Assembly (NCBI RefSeq): GCF_024169315.1
Contig: NZ_JALJWR010000001.1
Span: 1,881,501-1,945,500 of the forward strand
Source: Pseudomonas migulae
GTDB taxonomy: Bacteria; Pseudomonadota; Gammaproteobacteria; Pseudomonadales; Pseudomonadaceae
Length of the DNA: 64,000 nucleotides
Direction of reading: 5' to 3'
The notes beneath the pieces are model-generated. The model saw nothing but the letters and a program-made list of their open reading frames with translations, searched no databases and had not been told where the DNA came from. Position 1 is the first letter of the stretch. Every line of letters starts with the position of its first letter. Below are positions 1-7,705 of the stretch, piece by piece. The position numbers and the translations under genes are program-made.

Positions 1-479
1 CGCAGCAGGCGGAATTCTGCGGCGGTGAGCTGGATGTCGGCGCCATCGCGGGTCACGCATTGGCGACCTTCGTCCAGGTGCAGGCCCGCCGATTGCAGCG
101 TCGGTTGATTGACCTTGCCGTGGGAGCGGCGCAGGAGCGCCTGGATGCGCAAGTGCAGTTCTTCAGGATGGAAGGGTTTGGTCAGATAGTCATCGGCGCC
201 GGCCTTGAGGCCTTCGATCCGTTCGGCCCAGGAGCCGCGCGCCGTCAGGATCAACACCGGTGTGGCCAGCCCGCCCGCGCGCCATTGCGCCAGCACGTCG
301 AGCCCCGGTAAACCCGGCAACCCCAGGTCGAGGATAATCAGGTCGTAGGGTTCGCTACTGCCCTGATACACCGCGTCACGGCCATCGGCCAGCCAGTCCA
401 CGGCGTAACCCTGGCGATTGAGGCCGGCGATCAGTTCGTCGGCCAAGGGCACATGGTCTTCCACCAACAGCAATCGCAT
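1..479 (-). CDS. OmpR-family response regulator (partial, C-terminus beyond window)
   Basis: The reading frame begins at the ATG at 479 and runs off the left edge, so only about 159 residues are visible. They form a receiver domain with an early acidic patch (LLLVEDH), a probable phospho-acceptor Asp51 in LIILDLGLP, and the conserved Lys101 in DDYLTKPF. The start of a winged-helix output domain follows, with the typical LTAAEFRLL stretch at the edge. It lies 3 nt downstream of two PepSY genes on the same strand, so it is probably the third gene of that operon, and a sensor kinase would be expected next. The signal sensed cannot be told from the sequence. Family assignment is firm; the exact orthologue is not known. 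Confidence 0.93.
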   Translation of the reverse strand, partial: MRLLLVEDHVPLADELIAGLNRQGYAVDWLADGRDAVYQGSSEPYDLIILDLGLPGLPGLDVLAQWRAGGLATPVLILTARGSWAERIEGLKAGADDYLTKPFHPEELHLRIQALLRRSHGKVNQPTLQSAGLHLDEGRQCVTRDGADIQLTAAEFRLL

Positions 480-482
480 CGG

Positions 483-788
483 TCAATCTTCCTTGTCTTT
501 CAGTAACTGGCCATTGGTGGCGTCGACGTCCAGCTCACGGACCACGCCTTCGGTGGTCAGCAGTTCGACTTCATAAATGTAGACGTCGTGTTTCTCTTCG
601 AGCTCGGCTTCCAGCAGTTTCGACCCGGGATAGCGGTCCAACGCCTGCTTCAAAAGCTGCTCGAGTGGCAGGATCACACCCCGCTGACGCAGGCGCAGGG
701 CTTCGTCCTGATCCAGGTCGCGCGCCATGACCACCGAGCAAAACGCCAGAAGCAGCAGCGCCATGCGTGAAAATGAAAACACCTTCAT
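483..788 (-). CDS. PepSY domain periplasmic protein (second copy)
   Basis: This encodes 101 residues with an N-terminal signal peptide (MKVFSFSRMALLLLAFC, cleavage probably after the next few residues) and a single PepSY domain ending in DVDATNGQLLKDKED. PepSY proteins are small periplasmic or membrane-attached modulators, often encoded beside two-component systems. I chose the ATG at 788 because it starts right at the signal peptide and overlaps the TAA of the upstream PepSY gene by one base (TAATG), indicating translational coupling. It is clearly a paralogue of the upstream gene: both read ARDL..DEALRLR after the signal peptide and end with Q(V/L)LKD. The specific role is unknown. Confidence 0.9.
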   Translation of the reverse strand: MKVFSFSRMALLLLAFCSVVMARDLDQDEALRLRQRGVILPLEQLLKQALDRYPGSKLLEAELEEKHDVYIYEVELLTTEGVVRELDVDATNGQLLKDKED

Positions 789-1096
789 TACGTATCCTGA
801 TGATCCTTGAGAACCTGCCCGCTGACAGCGTCCAATTCCAGGTCCCACTCAATGCCTTGTGGGTCGCGCAGCTCCACCTGATAGATGTACTTGCCGTACT
901 CTTCTTCCAGCTCGGTTTCGGTGACCGTCGAGCCTGGGTGTTTGGCCAGTGCCGTGGCGTTGAGCTTCTCGAAAGACACAATGGTACCAGCGTCGCGCAA
1001 GCGCAGGGCTTCGTCAGGGCCCAGGTCACGGGCGTGGGCGAGGCTGGCGGTCATGGCGATGATAGAGGCGGTGAACAGGGCAGTCAGGGTTTTCAT
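788..1096 (-). CDS. PepSY domain periplasmic protein (first copy)
   Basis: This 102-residue protein has a signal peptide ending near SLAHA and a PepSY domain (KYIYQVELRDPQG, then LELDAVSGQVLKD). It is the first gene of a leftward operon with a second PepSY gene and a response regulator, so it probably tunes or reports to that two-component system. The start is the ATG at 1096, preceded by GGAG. That Shine-Dalgarno sequence can pair with a complementary stretch further upstream (see the hairpin at 1104-1133). PepSY proteins of this size have been proposed as inhibitors or sensors of extracytoplasmic processes; nothing here fixes the ligand. Confidence 0.9.
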   Translation of the reverse strand: MKTLTALFTASIIAMTASLAHARDLGPDEALRLRDAGTIVSFEKLNATALAKHPGSTVTETELEEEYGKYIYQVELRDPQGIEWDLELDAVSGQVLKDHQDT

Positions 1097-1103
1097 GGGG
1101 TGT

Positions 1104-1133
1104 CTCCGTATTTTTTATGTGTTGCGTACGGAG
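1104..1133. promoter_or_regulatory. Inverted repeat covering the PepSY operon Shine-Dalgarno
   Basis: CTCCGTA at 1104-1110 is matched by TACGGAG at 1127-1133, with a 16-nt spacer. In the leftward transcript the 3' arm contains the GGAG ribosome-binding sequence just ahead of the ATG at 1096, so the hairpin could mask the start. It could equally be a dyad for a DNA-binding regulator. Seen directly; function inferred. Confidence 0.35.
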
Positions 1134-1219
1134 TGCACATTAACGGGGCGAACTTAATTGAAACTGAATTGCCATCATTGGTCATGACAACGCGCCATCA
1201 GCACCCGGCCCGACCTGTC

Positions 1220-1225
1220 TATAAT
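1220..1225 (+). promoter_or_regulatory. Candidate -10 element for the patatin gene
   Basis: A perfect TATAAT lies 29 nt before the ATG at 1254. No good -35 hexamer is seen at the usual distance, so the promoter may depend on an activator or on extended -10 contacts. The predicted transcript leader would be about 20 nt. Confidence 0.4.
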
Positions 1226-1253
1226 CCCTCGCTTGCCAGACATCGAGACCGGT

Positions 1254-2333
1254 ATGACCGCCATCCACATCAAATTCCCTTCCCTGACCCTCAAGGCGGG
1301 CCCGCGGGCCTTCGCGCGCATCCGTGAAAACGGTTTGAACGCCGCCGATGTCGGCACGTTGCCAGGCGCCGCTGGCGGGCCCAAGGCCTTGGGAATTCAA
1401 GGTCTGGACCTGGCGCTGTTCGGCGAATGGCTGCCTGCCGCGCCGCGTGAGCGCTCGTTGATCGGCGCATCGGTCGGCTCCTGGCGCTTTGCCAGTGCCT
1501 GCCTGCCCGATGCCGCCGAAGGCATCCGCCGTCTCGGCCATCTCTACACCGAGCAGAATTTCGCCAAGGGCGTGACCATGGCGCAGATCAGCCAGAGCTC
1601 CCAGCGCATGCTCGATGACCTGCTCGACGGCCGCGACGCCTCGATTCTGGACAACGCCCATTACCGACTGAACATCATGGTGGTCAAAAGCCACGGCCTG
1701 CTCGCGGACGATCATCGCGGTCGCCTCGGGTTGGGCCTGTCGTCGGTGATCGCCGACAACCTGCGCGGTCGCGCGCGGCTGTCGCGGCATTTCGAGCGGC
1801 TGATCCTCCACGACCCGCGCCTGGCACCGCCGGTCAACGCGCTGACCGACTTCCCGTCACGCTTCGTCGCGCTGAATGCCGGCAACCTGCGTCAGGCCTT
1901 GCTCGCCTCCGGTTCGATCCCGATGGTGATGGAAGGCGTGCGTGACCTGCCGGGCGCTGGCGCCGGAACGTTCCGCGATGGCGGTCTGCTCGACTACCAC
2001 CTCGACCTGCCCTACAGCGGCAACGACATCGTGTTGTATCCGCACTTCACCGACCGGGTCATTCCCGGCTGGTTCGACAAAACCCTGCCGTGGCGCCGCG
2101 CCTGCACCACGCGCCTGCAGGATGTTCTGCTGCTGGCACCGTCGAAGGAATACCTGGCGCGCCTGCCCTACGGCAAACTGCCGGACCGTAACGACTTCAA
2201 GCGCTTCATGGGCGATGCGCCGAGCCGGCAGAAATACTGGCGGGCGACCATGGATGAAAGCCGCCGGCTGGGCGATGAGTTTCTCGAACTGGCCGCCAAC
2301 GGTCGCCTTGGCGAACGCTTGCTGACCCTTTAG
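1254..2333 (+). CDS. Patatin-like phospholipase
   Basis: This 359-residue protein carries the parts of a patatin-type Ser/Asp dyad hydrolase: a glycine-rich oxyanion loop (PGAAGGPKALG, about residue 38), a GxSxG nucleophile elbow GASVG with Ser73, and a DGG motif with Asp242 (FRDGGLLDY). Such enzymes hydrolyse acyl esters of phospholipids or lipids. No signal peptide or membrane segment is apparent, so a cytoplasmic or effector-like protein is expected. A TTG start at 1233 is possible, but the ATG at 1254 gives a better N-terminus. It stands alone between the PepSY operon, which is divergent, and queD. Substrate unknown. Confidence 0.85.
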   Translation: MTAIHIKFPSLTLKAGPRAFARIRENGLNAADVGTLPGAAGGPKALGIQGLDLALFGEWLPAAPRERSLIGASVGSWRFASACLPDAAEGIRRLGHLYTEQNFAKGVTMAQISQSSQRMLDDLLDGRDASILDNAHYRLNIMVVKSHGLLADDHRGRLGLGLSSVIADNLRGRARLSRHFERLILHDPRLAPPVNALTDFPSRFVALNAGNLRQALLASGSIPMVMEGVRDLPGAGAGTFRDGGLLDYHLDLPYSGNDIVLYPHFTDRVIPGWFDKTLPWRRACTTRLQDVLLLAPSKEYLARLPYGKLPDRNDFKRFMGDAPSRQKYWRATMDESRRLGDEFLELAANGRLGERLLTL

Positions 2334-2408
2334 TCAGGACAAACTGTTAAACTCGCCGCCTGCCCACATCGCCGCGGCGATCGCCACCTGACAGAGCTGA
2401 TACCACCT

Positions 2409-2765
2409 GTGGAAATTTTCAAAGAGTTCACCTTCGAATCCGCCCACCGCCTGCCCCACGTCCCGGACGGCCACAAGTGCGGCCGCCTGCACGGTCACTC
2501 GTTCAAAGTGGCGATTCATCTGAGTGGCGATCTGGATCCGCATACCGGCTGGATTCGTGACTTTTCCGAGATCAAGGCGATCTTCAAACCGTTGTATGAG
2601 CGGTTGGATCACAACTATTTGAATGACATTCCGGGGTTGGAGAATCCGACCAGTGAAGTGCTGGCCAAATTCATCTGGGCCGAACTCAAGCCATTGCTGC
2701 CGGAACTCAGCGCGATCCGCATTCACGAGACCTGCACCAGCGGTTGCATCTATCGCGGGGAGTAA
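2409..2765 (+). CDS. queD: 6-carboxy-5,6,7,8-tetrahydropterin synthase QueD
   Basis: The 118-residue product has the small T-fold of the QueD/PTPS family. It converts 7,8-dihydroneopterin triphosphate to 6-carboxytetrahydropterin in queuosine (tRNA) biosynthesis. Visible are the zinc-binding histidines (SAHRL and the paired HGHS), the catalytic Cys in KCGRLHGHS, and the C-terminal HETCTSG stretch typical of the family. Length matches E. coli QueD (about 120 residues). The start is a GTG at 2409 with MEIFKEF following, which aligns with family N-termini. It is followed by a REP pair and a strong terminator, so it probably ends its transcript. Confidence 0.95.
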   Translation: MEIFKEFTFESAHRLPHVPDGHKCGRLHGHSFKVAIHLSGDLDPHTGWIRDFSEIKAIFKPLYERLDHNYLNDIPGLENPTSEVLAKFIWAELKPLLPELSAIRIHETCTSGCIYRGE

Positions 2766-2793
2766 CCAGATCTAAAAGACACTGCAAAACCAT

Positions 2794-2883
2794 TGTGGGA
2801 GCGAGCTTGTTCGCGATGGCGGTGTATCCGTCGGCATCTTGATCGACTGAATAGCCGCCTTCGCGAGCAAGCCCGCTCCCACA
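2794..2883. repeat. REP doublet (REPIN-like)
   Basis: Two REP hairpins face each other: TGTGGGAGCGAGCTTG at the left end and its inverted, slightly diverged partner GCAAGCCCGCTCCCACA at the right end. Together they could form one long hairpin in the transcript after queD. Confidence 0.85.
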
Positions 2884-2910
2884 GGGGCAACTGCGTTTCG
2901 TCAGTGATTA

Positions 2911-2939
2911 AAAAAACAGCCTTCATTGGCTGTTTTTTT
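2911..2939 (+). terminator. Rho-independent terminator after queD
   Basis: The stem CAGCC/GGCTG with loop TTCATT is extended by a run of A on the left and followed by seven T. The A and T runs make it bidirectional in principle. It lies between queD and the next rightward gene. Confidence 0.85.
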
Positions 2940-2982
2940 ATGCCTATGCTTTTTGGCTGGTACCCGCCAAGAGGACGCACCC

Positions 2983-3804
2983 ATGACTGACTGGCCGCTC
3001 CCCCAAACCTACCGCTTCAACGGGCACTCCGTTCGCTACGCCGTGCGGGGCGACGGGCCGCCGCTGGTATTTGTGCATGGCACACCCTTCTCCTCTTATG
3101 TGTGGCACCGGATTGCGCCGCACTTCATCACTTCACACCGGGTGCATTACTTCGACCTGCTGGGTTATGGACTGTCGGAGAAGGTCGAGGGTGACGTGTC
3201 CCTTGGCGTACAGAACGAGCTGTTGACGCAACTGCTGGAACATTGGGGCCTGGACTGTCCGGACGTGGTGGCCCACGATTTCGGCGGCGCCACGGTGCTG
3301 CGTGCGCATCTGCTGAACGGCAAGAATTACCGCAGCCTGACGCTGATCGACCCGGTGGCGCTGACGCCCTGGGGTTCGCCGTTTGTCCAGCATGTGCGCC
3401 AGCATGAGGCGGCGTTCAGCGGGCTGCCTGATTACATTCAGCAGGCAATCGTGCCGGCCTATGTTCGCGGGGCGATCAAGCGTGAAATTCCGGACGAGGA
3501 GCTCGCCCATTACGTCCTTCCGTGGCTGGGTGATCCGGGGCAAGCGGCGTTTTACCGGCAGATCGCGCAGATGGATGAGCGCTATACCCGTGAGGTTGAA
3601 GGGTTGTACCCGACGGTTCGCTGCCCGGTGCAGATTCTGTGGGGTGAGGATGACCAGTGGATTCCGATCGAGCGTGGGCAGGCGTTGCAGCAGATGATTC
3701 CGGGGGCGCAGTTTCATCCGATTCCCAATGCCGGGCATCTGGTTCAGGAGGATGCGCCTGAAGCCATCGTCGCGGCGTTGCTGCGGTTTTTGCCCTCTTT
3801 CTGA
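2983..3804 (+). CDS. Alpha/beta hydrolase with Asp nucleophile, haloalkane-dehalogenase-like
   Basis: The 273-residue protein has the alpha/beta-hydrolase layout. The oxyanion loop is HGTP (32-35), the nucleophile elbow is AHDFGG with Asp99 where most members have Ser, a candidate acid is Asp223/224 in WGEDDQW, and the base is His252 in NAGHLVQED. The sequence around HGTPFSSYVW and GHLVQED closely resembles haloalkane dehalogenases. However, the halide-binding Asn of the usual HGNP is Thr34 here, and the Trp after the nucleophile is Phe100. Epoxide hydrolase or another Asp-type hydrolase is possible. The ATG at 2983 follows GAGGAC. It is a single gene after the queD terminator. Confidence 0.75.
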   Translation: MTDWPLPQTYRFNGHSVRYAVRGDGPPLVFVHGTPFSSYVWHRIAPHFITSHRVHYFDLLGYGLSEKVEGDVSLGVQNELLTQLLEHWGLDCPDVVAHDFGGATVLRAHLLNGKNYRSLTLIDPVALTPWGSPFVQHVRQHEAAFSGLPDYIQQAIVPAYVRGAIKREIPDEELAHYVLPWLGDPGQAAFYRQIAQMDERYTREVEGLYPTVRCPVQILWGEDDQWIPIERGQALQQMIPGAQFHPIPNAGHLVQEDAPEAIVAALLRFLPSF

Positions 3805-3820
3805 AAATACGAATATCCCC

Positions 3821-3863
3821 TGTGGGAGCGAGCAAGTCGAATCGTCGCACCGTCGCTCCCACA
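3821..3863. repeat. Degenerate REP hairpin
   Basis: TGTGGGAGCGA at 3821 and TCGCTCCCACA ending at 3863 are perfect 11-base complements around a 21-nt loop. The outer REP arms are kept but the usual inner GCTTGC part is lost. It sits after the hydrolase gene and may act as a terminator hairpin. Confidence 0.65.
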
Positions 3864-4006
3864 TGGGACTTGTGTTCCTGCAGGTGCACCGGTTTCGTGC
3901 CCTTCCCCGCTCCAGTCGTCTCCGCTCGTCTATACATAACGACATCCACCCGTTTGGCACGACCACTGCAACCCCTCCGCGTCACCCATTCAGCAAGGAA
4001 CGCCCC

Positions 4007-5278
4007 ATGACGCAAAATGATCCCGGCAACGACTACCCCCTCAGCGAAGTGCCAATGCATGCCCGCAAAGGCCTGGCCTCCACGGCCATGGTGCTGCTGG
4101 GTTTCACCTTCTTCACGGCCACCATGTTTGCCGGCGGCAAGCTTGGCGTGGCGTTCAGTTTCGGCGAGATGATGGCGGTGATCATCGTCGGCAATCTGCT
4201 GCTCGGAATCTACGCCGCAGCGCTGGGGTATATCGCTTTCAAGAGCGGGCTCAATTCAGTGCTGATGGGGCGTTTCTGCTTCGGTGAAGTGGGTAGCAAA
4301 CTTAGCGACCTGATCCTCGGTTTCACCCAGATCGGCTGGTACGCCTGGGGCACCGCGACCGCCGCCGTGGTCCTGGGCAAATATTTCGAACTGAGCGAAG
4401 GCACCGTGCTGGGTCTGATGGTGGTGTTCGGCCTGGTGTTTTGCGCCACGGCCTACGTCGGTTATCGCGGACTGGAGATTCTGTCGTACATCGCGGTGCC
4501 GGCCATGATGTTGCTGCTGACGCTGTCGATGTGGGTGGCGACGGTGAAAGTCGGCGGACTCGATGGATTGCTGGCCGTCGTCCCGACCGGCACCCTGGAC
4601 TGGTCGACCGCGATCACCCTGGTGTTTGGCACCTTCGTCAGCGGCGCCACGCAAGCCACCAACTGGACGCGCTTTTCCCGTTCGGCGCGGGTCGCGGTGC
4701 TGGCGAGCCTGATTGGTTTCTTCATCGGCAACGGACTGATGGTACTGATCGGCGCCTACGGGGCCATCGTCTACCAGCAACCGGACGTGGTCGAAGTGTT
4801 GCTGTTGCAAGGTTTTGCCATGGCCGCGATGGCGATGTTGCTGTTGAACATCTGGAGCACCCAGGACAACACCATCTACAACTTCGCCGTCGCCGGCTGC
4901 AACCTGCTGCGCACCGGCCGGCGCAAGACCGTAACCCTGGCCGGCGCGGTGATCGGCACGCTGCTGGCGTTGCTGGGCATGTACGATTTGCTGGTGCCGT
5001 ATCTGATTCTGCTGGGCACGGTGATTCCGCCGATCGGTGGCGTGATCATGGCGGACTTTTTCTTTCGCTACCGTGGTCAATATCCACGTCTGGCCGATGC
5101 TAGGCTACCGGCATTCAACTGGCCGGGTCTGAGCGCTTATGCGGTCGGCACGGTCGCCGCGTTCAGTTCGCCGTGGGTCGCGCCGCTGGTAGGGATTGCC
5201 GCTGCCGCGCTAACGTATGTGATATTGACTGGCGTACTCGGTGCCCGTGCCGCCAACGCACCATTACAAGATCTCTAA
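4007..5278 (+). CDS. codB: Cytosine permease
   Basis: This 423-residue, very hydrophobic protein of the NCS1 family has about 12 membrane segments and imports cytosine with a cation. Recognisable family stretches are the N-terminal YPLSEVP motif, the GWYAWG segment after the third helices, FVSGATQATNWTRFSR, and LLNIWSTQDNTIYNF. Length agrees with E. coli CodB (419). Upstream in-frame sequence contains no better start; the ATG at 4007 follows AAGGAA. codA begins 13 nt after its stop, so the two are an operon for cytosine uptake and deamination. Confidence 0.95.
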   Translation: MTQNDPGNDYPLSEVPMHARKGLASTAMVLLGFTFFTATMFAGGKLGVAFSFGEMMAVIIVGNLLLGIYAAALGYIAFKSGLNSVLMGRFCFGEVGSKLSDLILGFTQIGWYAWGTATAAVVLGKYFELSEGTVLGLMVVFGLVFCATAYVGYRGLEILSYIAVPAMMLLLTLSMWVATVKVGGLDGLLAVVPTGTLDWSTAITLVFGTFVSGATQATNWTRFSRSARVAVLASLIGFFIGNGLMVLIGAYGAIVYQQPDVVEVLLLQGFAMAAMAMLLLNIWSTQDNTIYNFAVAGCNLLRTGRRKTVTLAGAVIGTLLALLGMYDLLVPYLILLGTVIPPIGGVIMADFFFRYRGQYPRLADARLPAFNWPGLSAYAVGTVAAFSSPWVAPLVGIAAAALTYVILTGVLGARAANAPLQDL

Positions 5279-5291
5279 AAGGATTCACCTG

Positions 5292-6539
5292 ATGCACATC
5301 ATCAACGCCCGCCTGCGCAACCAAGAAGGCCTGCATGAGTTGCACCTGGAAAACGGCCTGATCAGCAACATTGCCCGTCAGACCGAAGCGCCGACCCTGG
5401 GGCCCGATGATCTGGACGCCGGCGGCAACCTGGTGGTGCCGCCCTTCGTCGAACCGCACATCCACCTCGACGCGACGCTGACCGCCGGCGAACCACGCTG
5501 GAACATGAGCGGCACGCTGTTCGAAGGCATCGAATGCTGGGGCGAGCGCAAGGTGACCATTACCGAAGAAGACACCAAGACCCGGGCGAAGAAGACGATC
5601 CAGACCCTCGCCGCCCACGGCATCCAGCATGTGCGTACCCACGTCGATGTCACCGACCCGCAGCTCACCGCGCTGAAGGCAATGCTCGAAGTGCGCGAGG
5701 AAAGCCGGCACTTGATCGACATGCAAATCGTCGCGTTCCCGCAGGAGGGCATCGAGTCTTACCGCAACGGTCGCGAGTTGATGGAAGAAGCGATCCGCAT
5801 GGGCGCGGATGTGGTCGGCGGGATTCCGCATTTCGAATACACCCGGGATCAGGGCGTGAGTTCGGTGAAATTCCTCATGGACCTGGCCGAACGTACCGGT
5901 TGCCTGGTGGATGTGCATTGCGATGAAACCGACGACCCGCATTCGCGCTTCCTCGAGGTGCTTGCAGAGGAAGCCCGCAGCCGCGACATGGGTTCGCGGG
6001 TCACGGCCAGTCACACCACGGCCATGGGTTCTTACGACAACGCTTACTGCGCCAAACTATTTCGCCTGCTCGGGCATTCGGGGATCAGTTTTGTCTCCTG
6101 CCCGACCGAAAGCATTCACCTGCAAGGGCGCTTCGACAATTTCCCGAAACGCCGGGGCGTGACCCGGGTGAATGAGTTGCTCGAAGCGGGGATGAACGTG
6201 TGTTTCGGCCAGGATTCGATCGTCGACCCGTGGTATCCGCTGGGCAACGGCAACATCCTTCGAGTGCTCGAAGCGGGTTTGCACATCTGTCACATGCTCG
6301 GGTATCGCAACCTGCAAAGCGCGCTGGACCTGGTCACGGATAACAGTGCCAAGGCGATGAACCTCGGGGATCGTTATGGACTGGAGCGCGGGCGGCCGGC
6401 GAATTTGCTGATTCTGTCGGCGGACAGCGATTACGAGGTGATTCGCAGCCAGGGGTTGCCGCTGTATTCGGTTCGTGGCGGAAAGGTGTTGATGAAGCGG
6501 CAGATGCCGGTGGTGGAGTTTTTTGACGAGCAGGGCTGA
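5292..6539 (+). CDS. codA: Cytosine deaminase
   Basis: The 415-residue amidohydrolase converts cytosine to uracil and ammonia. Metal ligands are visible: His56 and His58 in EPHIHLD, a histidine in DVHCDETDD, the SHTTAMGSYDNAY segment, and the conserved Asp in FGQDSIVDPW. These match E. coli CodA (427 residues) closely. The ATG at 5292 is preceded by AAAGGA and lies just after codB. A longer in-frame start inside codB is unlikely. Product uracil feeds pyrimidine salvage. A REP pair follows the gene. Confidence 0.95.
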   Translation: MHIINARLRNQEGLHELHLENGLISNIARQTEAPTLGPDDLDAGGNLVVPPFVEPHIHLDATLTAGEPRWNMSGTLFEGIECWGERKVTITEEDTKTRAKKTIQTLAAHGIQHVRTHVDVTDPQLTALKAMLEVREESRHLIDMQIVAFPQEGIESYRNGRELMEEAIRMGADVVGGIPHFEYTRDQGVSSVKFLMDLAERTGCLVDVHCDETDDPHSRFLEVLAEEARSRDMGSRVTASHTTAMGSYDNAYCAKLFRLLGHSGISFVSCPTESIHLQGRFDNFPKRRGVTRVNELLEAGMNVCFGQDSIVDPWYPLGNGNILRVLEAGLHICHMLGYRNLQSALDLVTDNSAKAMNLGDRYGLERGRPANLLILSADSDYEVIRSQGLPLYSVRGGKVLMKRQMPVVEFFDEQG

Positions 6540-6563
6540 GCTTTGCGTTGACAGGACTGACGT

Positions 6564-6656
6564 CTTCGCGGGCAAGCCCGCTCCCACAGGGTTTCATGTC
6601 GTACACAAATCCTGTGCACGCCAGACAAACCTGTGGGAGCGGGCTTGCCCGCGATA
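6564..6656. repeat. REP doublet (REPIN-like)
   Basis: TTCGCGGGCAAGCCCGCTCC at the left and GGAGCGGGCTTGCCCGCGA at the right are inverted partners around about 50 nt. It lies between the converging codA and DapF-like genes, where it could end both transcripts. Confidence 0.88.
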
Positions 6657-6668
6657 GCAATTGAACTA

Positions 6669-7661
6669 TCAACCCATTAATCGCGCCGTACCAAACAGGC
6701 TGACCCGACTCAATTCACCGCCCTTTTCCTCCAGCAAAATCGGCGCCGTACCACCCGGCATCACCACGTTCACCTCACCCGCCGCCACCCAACCCACCCG
6801 CCAGGCCGCGCACGCCACCGCGCTCGCACTGGTGCCGGACGACGCGGTCGGGCCTTCCCCACGCTCAAACACTCGAGCGACAACCCGCCCTTCTGACTCA
6901 CGCATGGCCCATTGCAGATTGATACCCGCCGGACACGGCCGCCCTGCTCCGGTCGGCATGGCGTAGGCAATTTGCGTCAAGCCTTCGGACAACCTCGCTT
7001 CGCGCATCTGCTCATTCGCCGGTAAGGCCTGCGCATTGTCCACCAGGGTCACGCAGTGCGGATTGCCGACCCGCACGAACTGGCTGCGGGACCAGGCAGG
7101 GTCCAGTGCCGACAGCGGTTGCACGTGGCTGAGCTCGCGACCGTTCATTGTCACCCCTTCAACCCCGTGGGCACTGACCGCTGCCGGCCCGAATGCCGGT
7201 TTGCCCAGATCCAGCCAGAAACCCTGCACGCCCTCGACCTGCGCGGCGCTCACCGACGTTTCACCCGGTGAAGGCGTGTCGGCCTTGTCGTGATGAACCC
7301 TGAGCACACACGCCTCGTCATCGGGAAACAACCCTTGGTCACTGAGCGCCCGGGAAAAAATCGTCAGCCCGTTGCCACTGCGCTCAGCCAACGTACCGTC
7401 GGTGTTGACGATCAACAGATCGAACGGCGGCGCTGATTGAAACGGCCCCACCAGCAGCCCGTCGCAGCGATGGTCCTTGCTGCCGGCCGGTTGCGTGCCC
7501 GGTGCCCAGGCGCAGAACGCCTCGATGGCCGACAGCGCCCATGCCCCACGGGTTTGCGCCGCCAGACTGGCCTGTTCAGGCAAATCGATCCCTTCGCCAC
7601 GCACCGCGTCAGGCGCCACTACCGCATAGATATTGCCTCGAGCATCGTAGAACGGCGTCAT
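6669..7661 (-). CDS. DapF-superfamily epimerase-like protein without catalytic cysteines
   Basis: The 330-residue protein has both half-domains of the diaminopimelate epimerase fold: NTDGTLAERSGNGL in the first half, GNPHCVTLVDN in the middle, and ERGEGPTASSGTSAS in the second. In DapF the two racemising cysteines sit in CGNG and ACGTG; here they are Ser95 and Ser275. It is also longer than DapF (about 275 residues). Other members of this fold without Cys pairs, such as PhzF, are isomerases of a different type, so ordinary DapF activity is doubtful. The gene lies 44 nt after a co-directional AraC regulator and probably belongs with it. Substrate unknown. Confidence 0.75.
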   Translation of the reverse strand: MTPFYDARGNIYAVVAPDAVRGEGIDLPEQASLAAQTRGAWALSAIEAFCAWAPGTQPAGSKDHRCDGLLVGPFQSAPPFDLLIVNTDGTLAERSGNGLTIFSRALSDQGLFPDDEACVLRVHHDKADTPSPGETSVSAAQVEGVQGFWLDLGKPAFGPAAVSAHGVEGVTMNGRELSHVQPLSALDPAWSRSQFVRVGNPHCVTLVDNAQALPANEQMREARLSEGLTQIAYAMPTGAGRPCPAGINLQWAMRESEGRVVARVFERGEGPTASSGTSASAVACAAWRVGWVAAGEVNVVMPGGTAPILLEEKGGELSRVSLFGTARLMG

Positions 7662-7705
7662 GGATCGGTCCTGAAATCAGCCTGAAAGAGCCTGTACTGT
7701 AGGCG

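Noticed and set aside
2794..2883. CRISPR-like repeats
   Set aside because: The repeated GTGGGAGC-type units are inverted REP doublets spread across the window, not a direct-repeat array with spacers.
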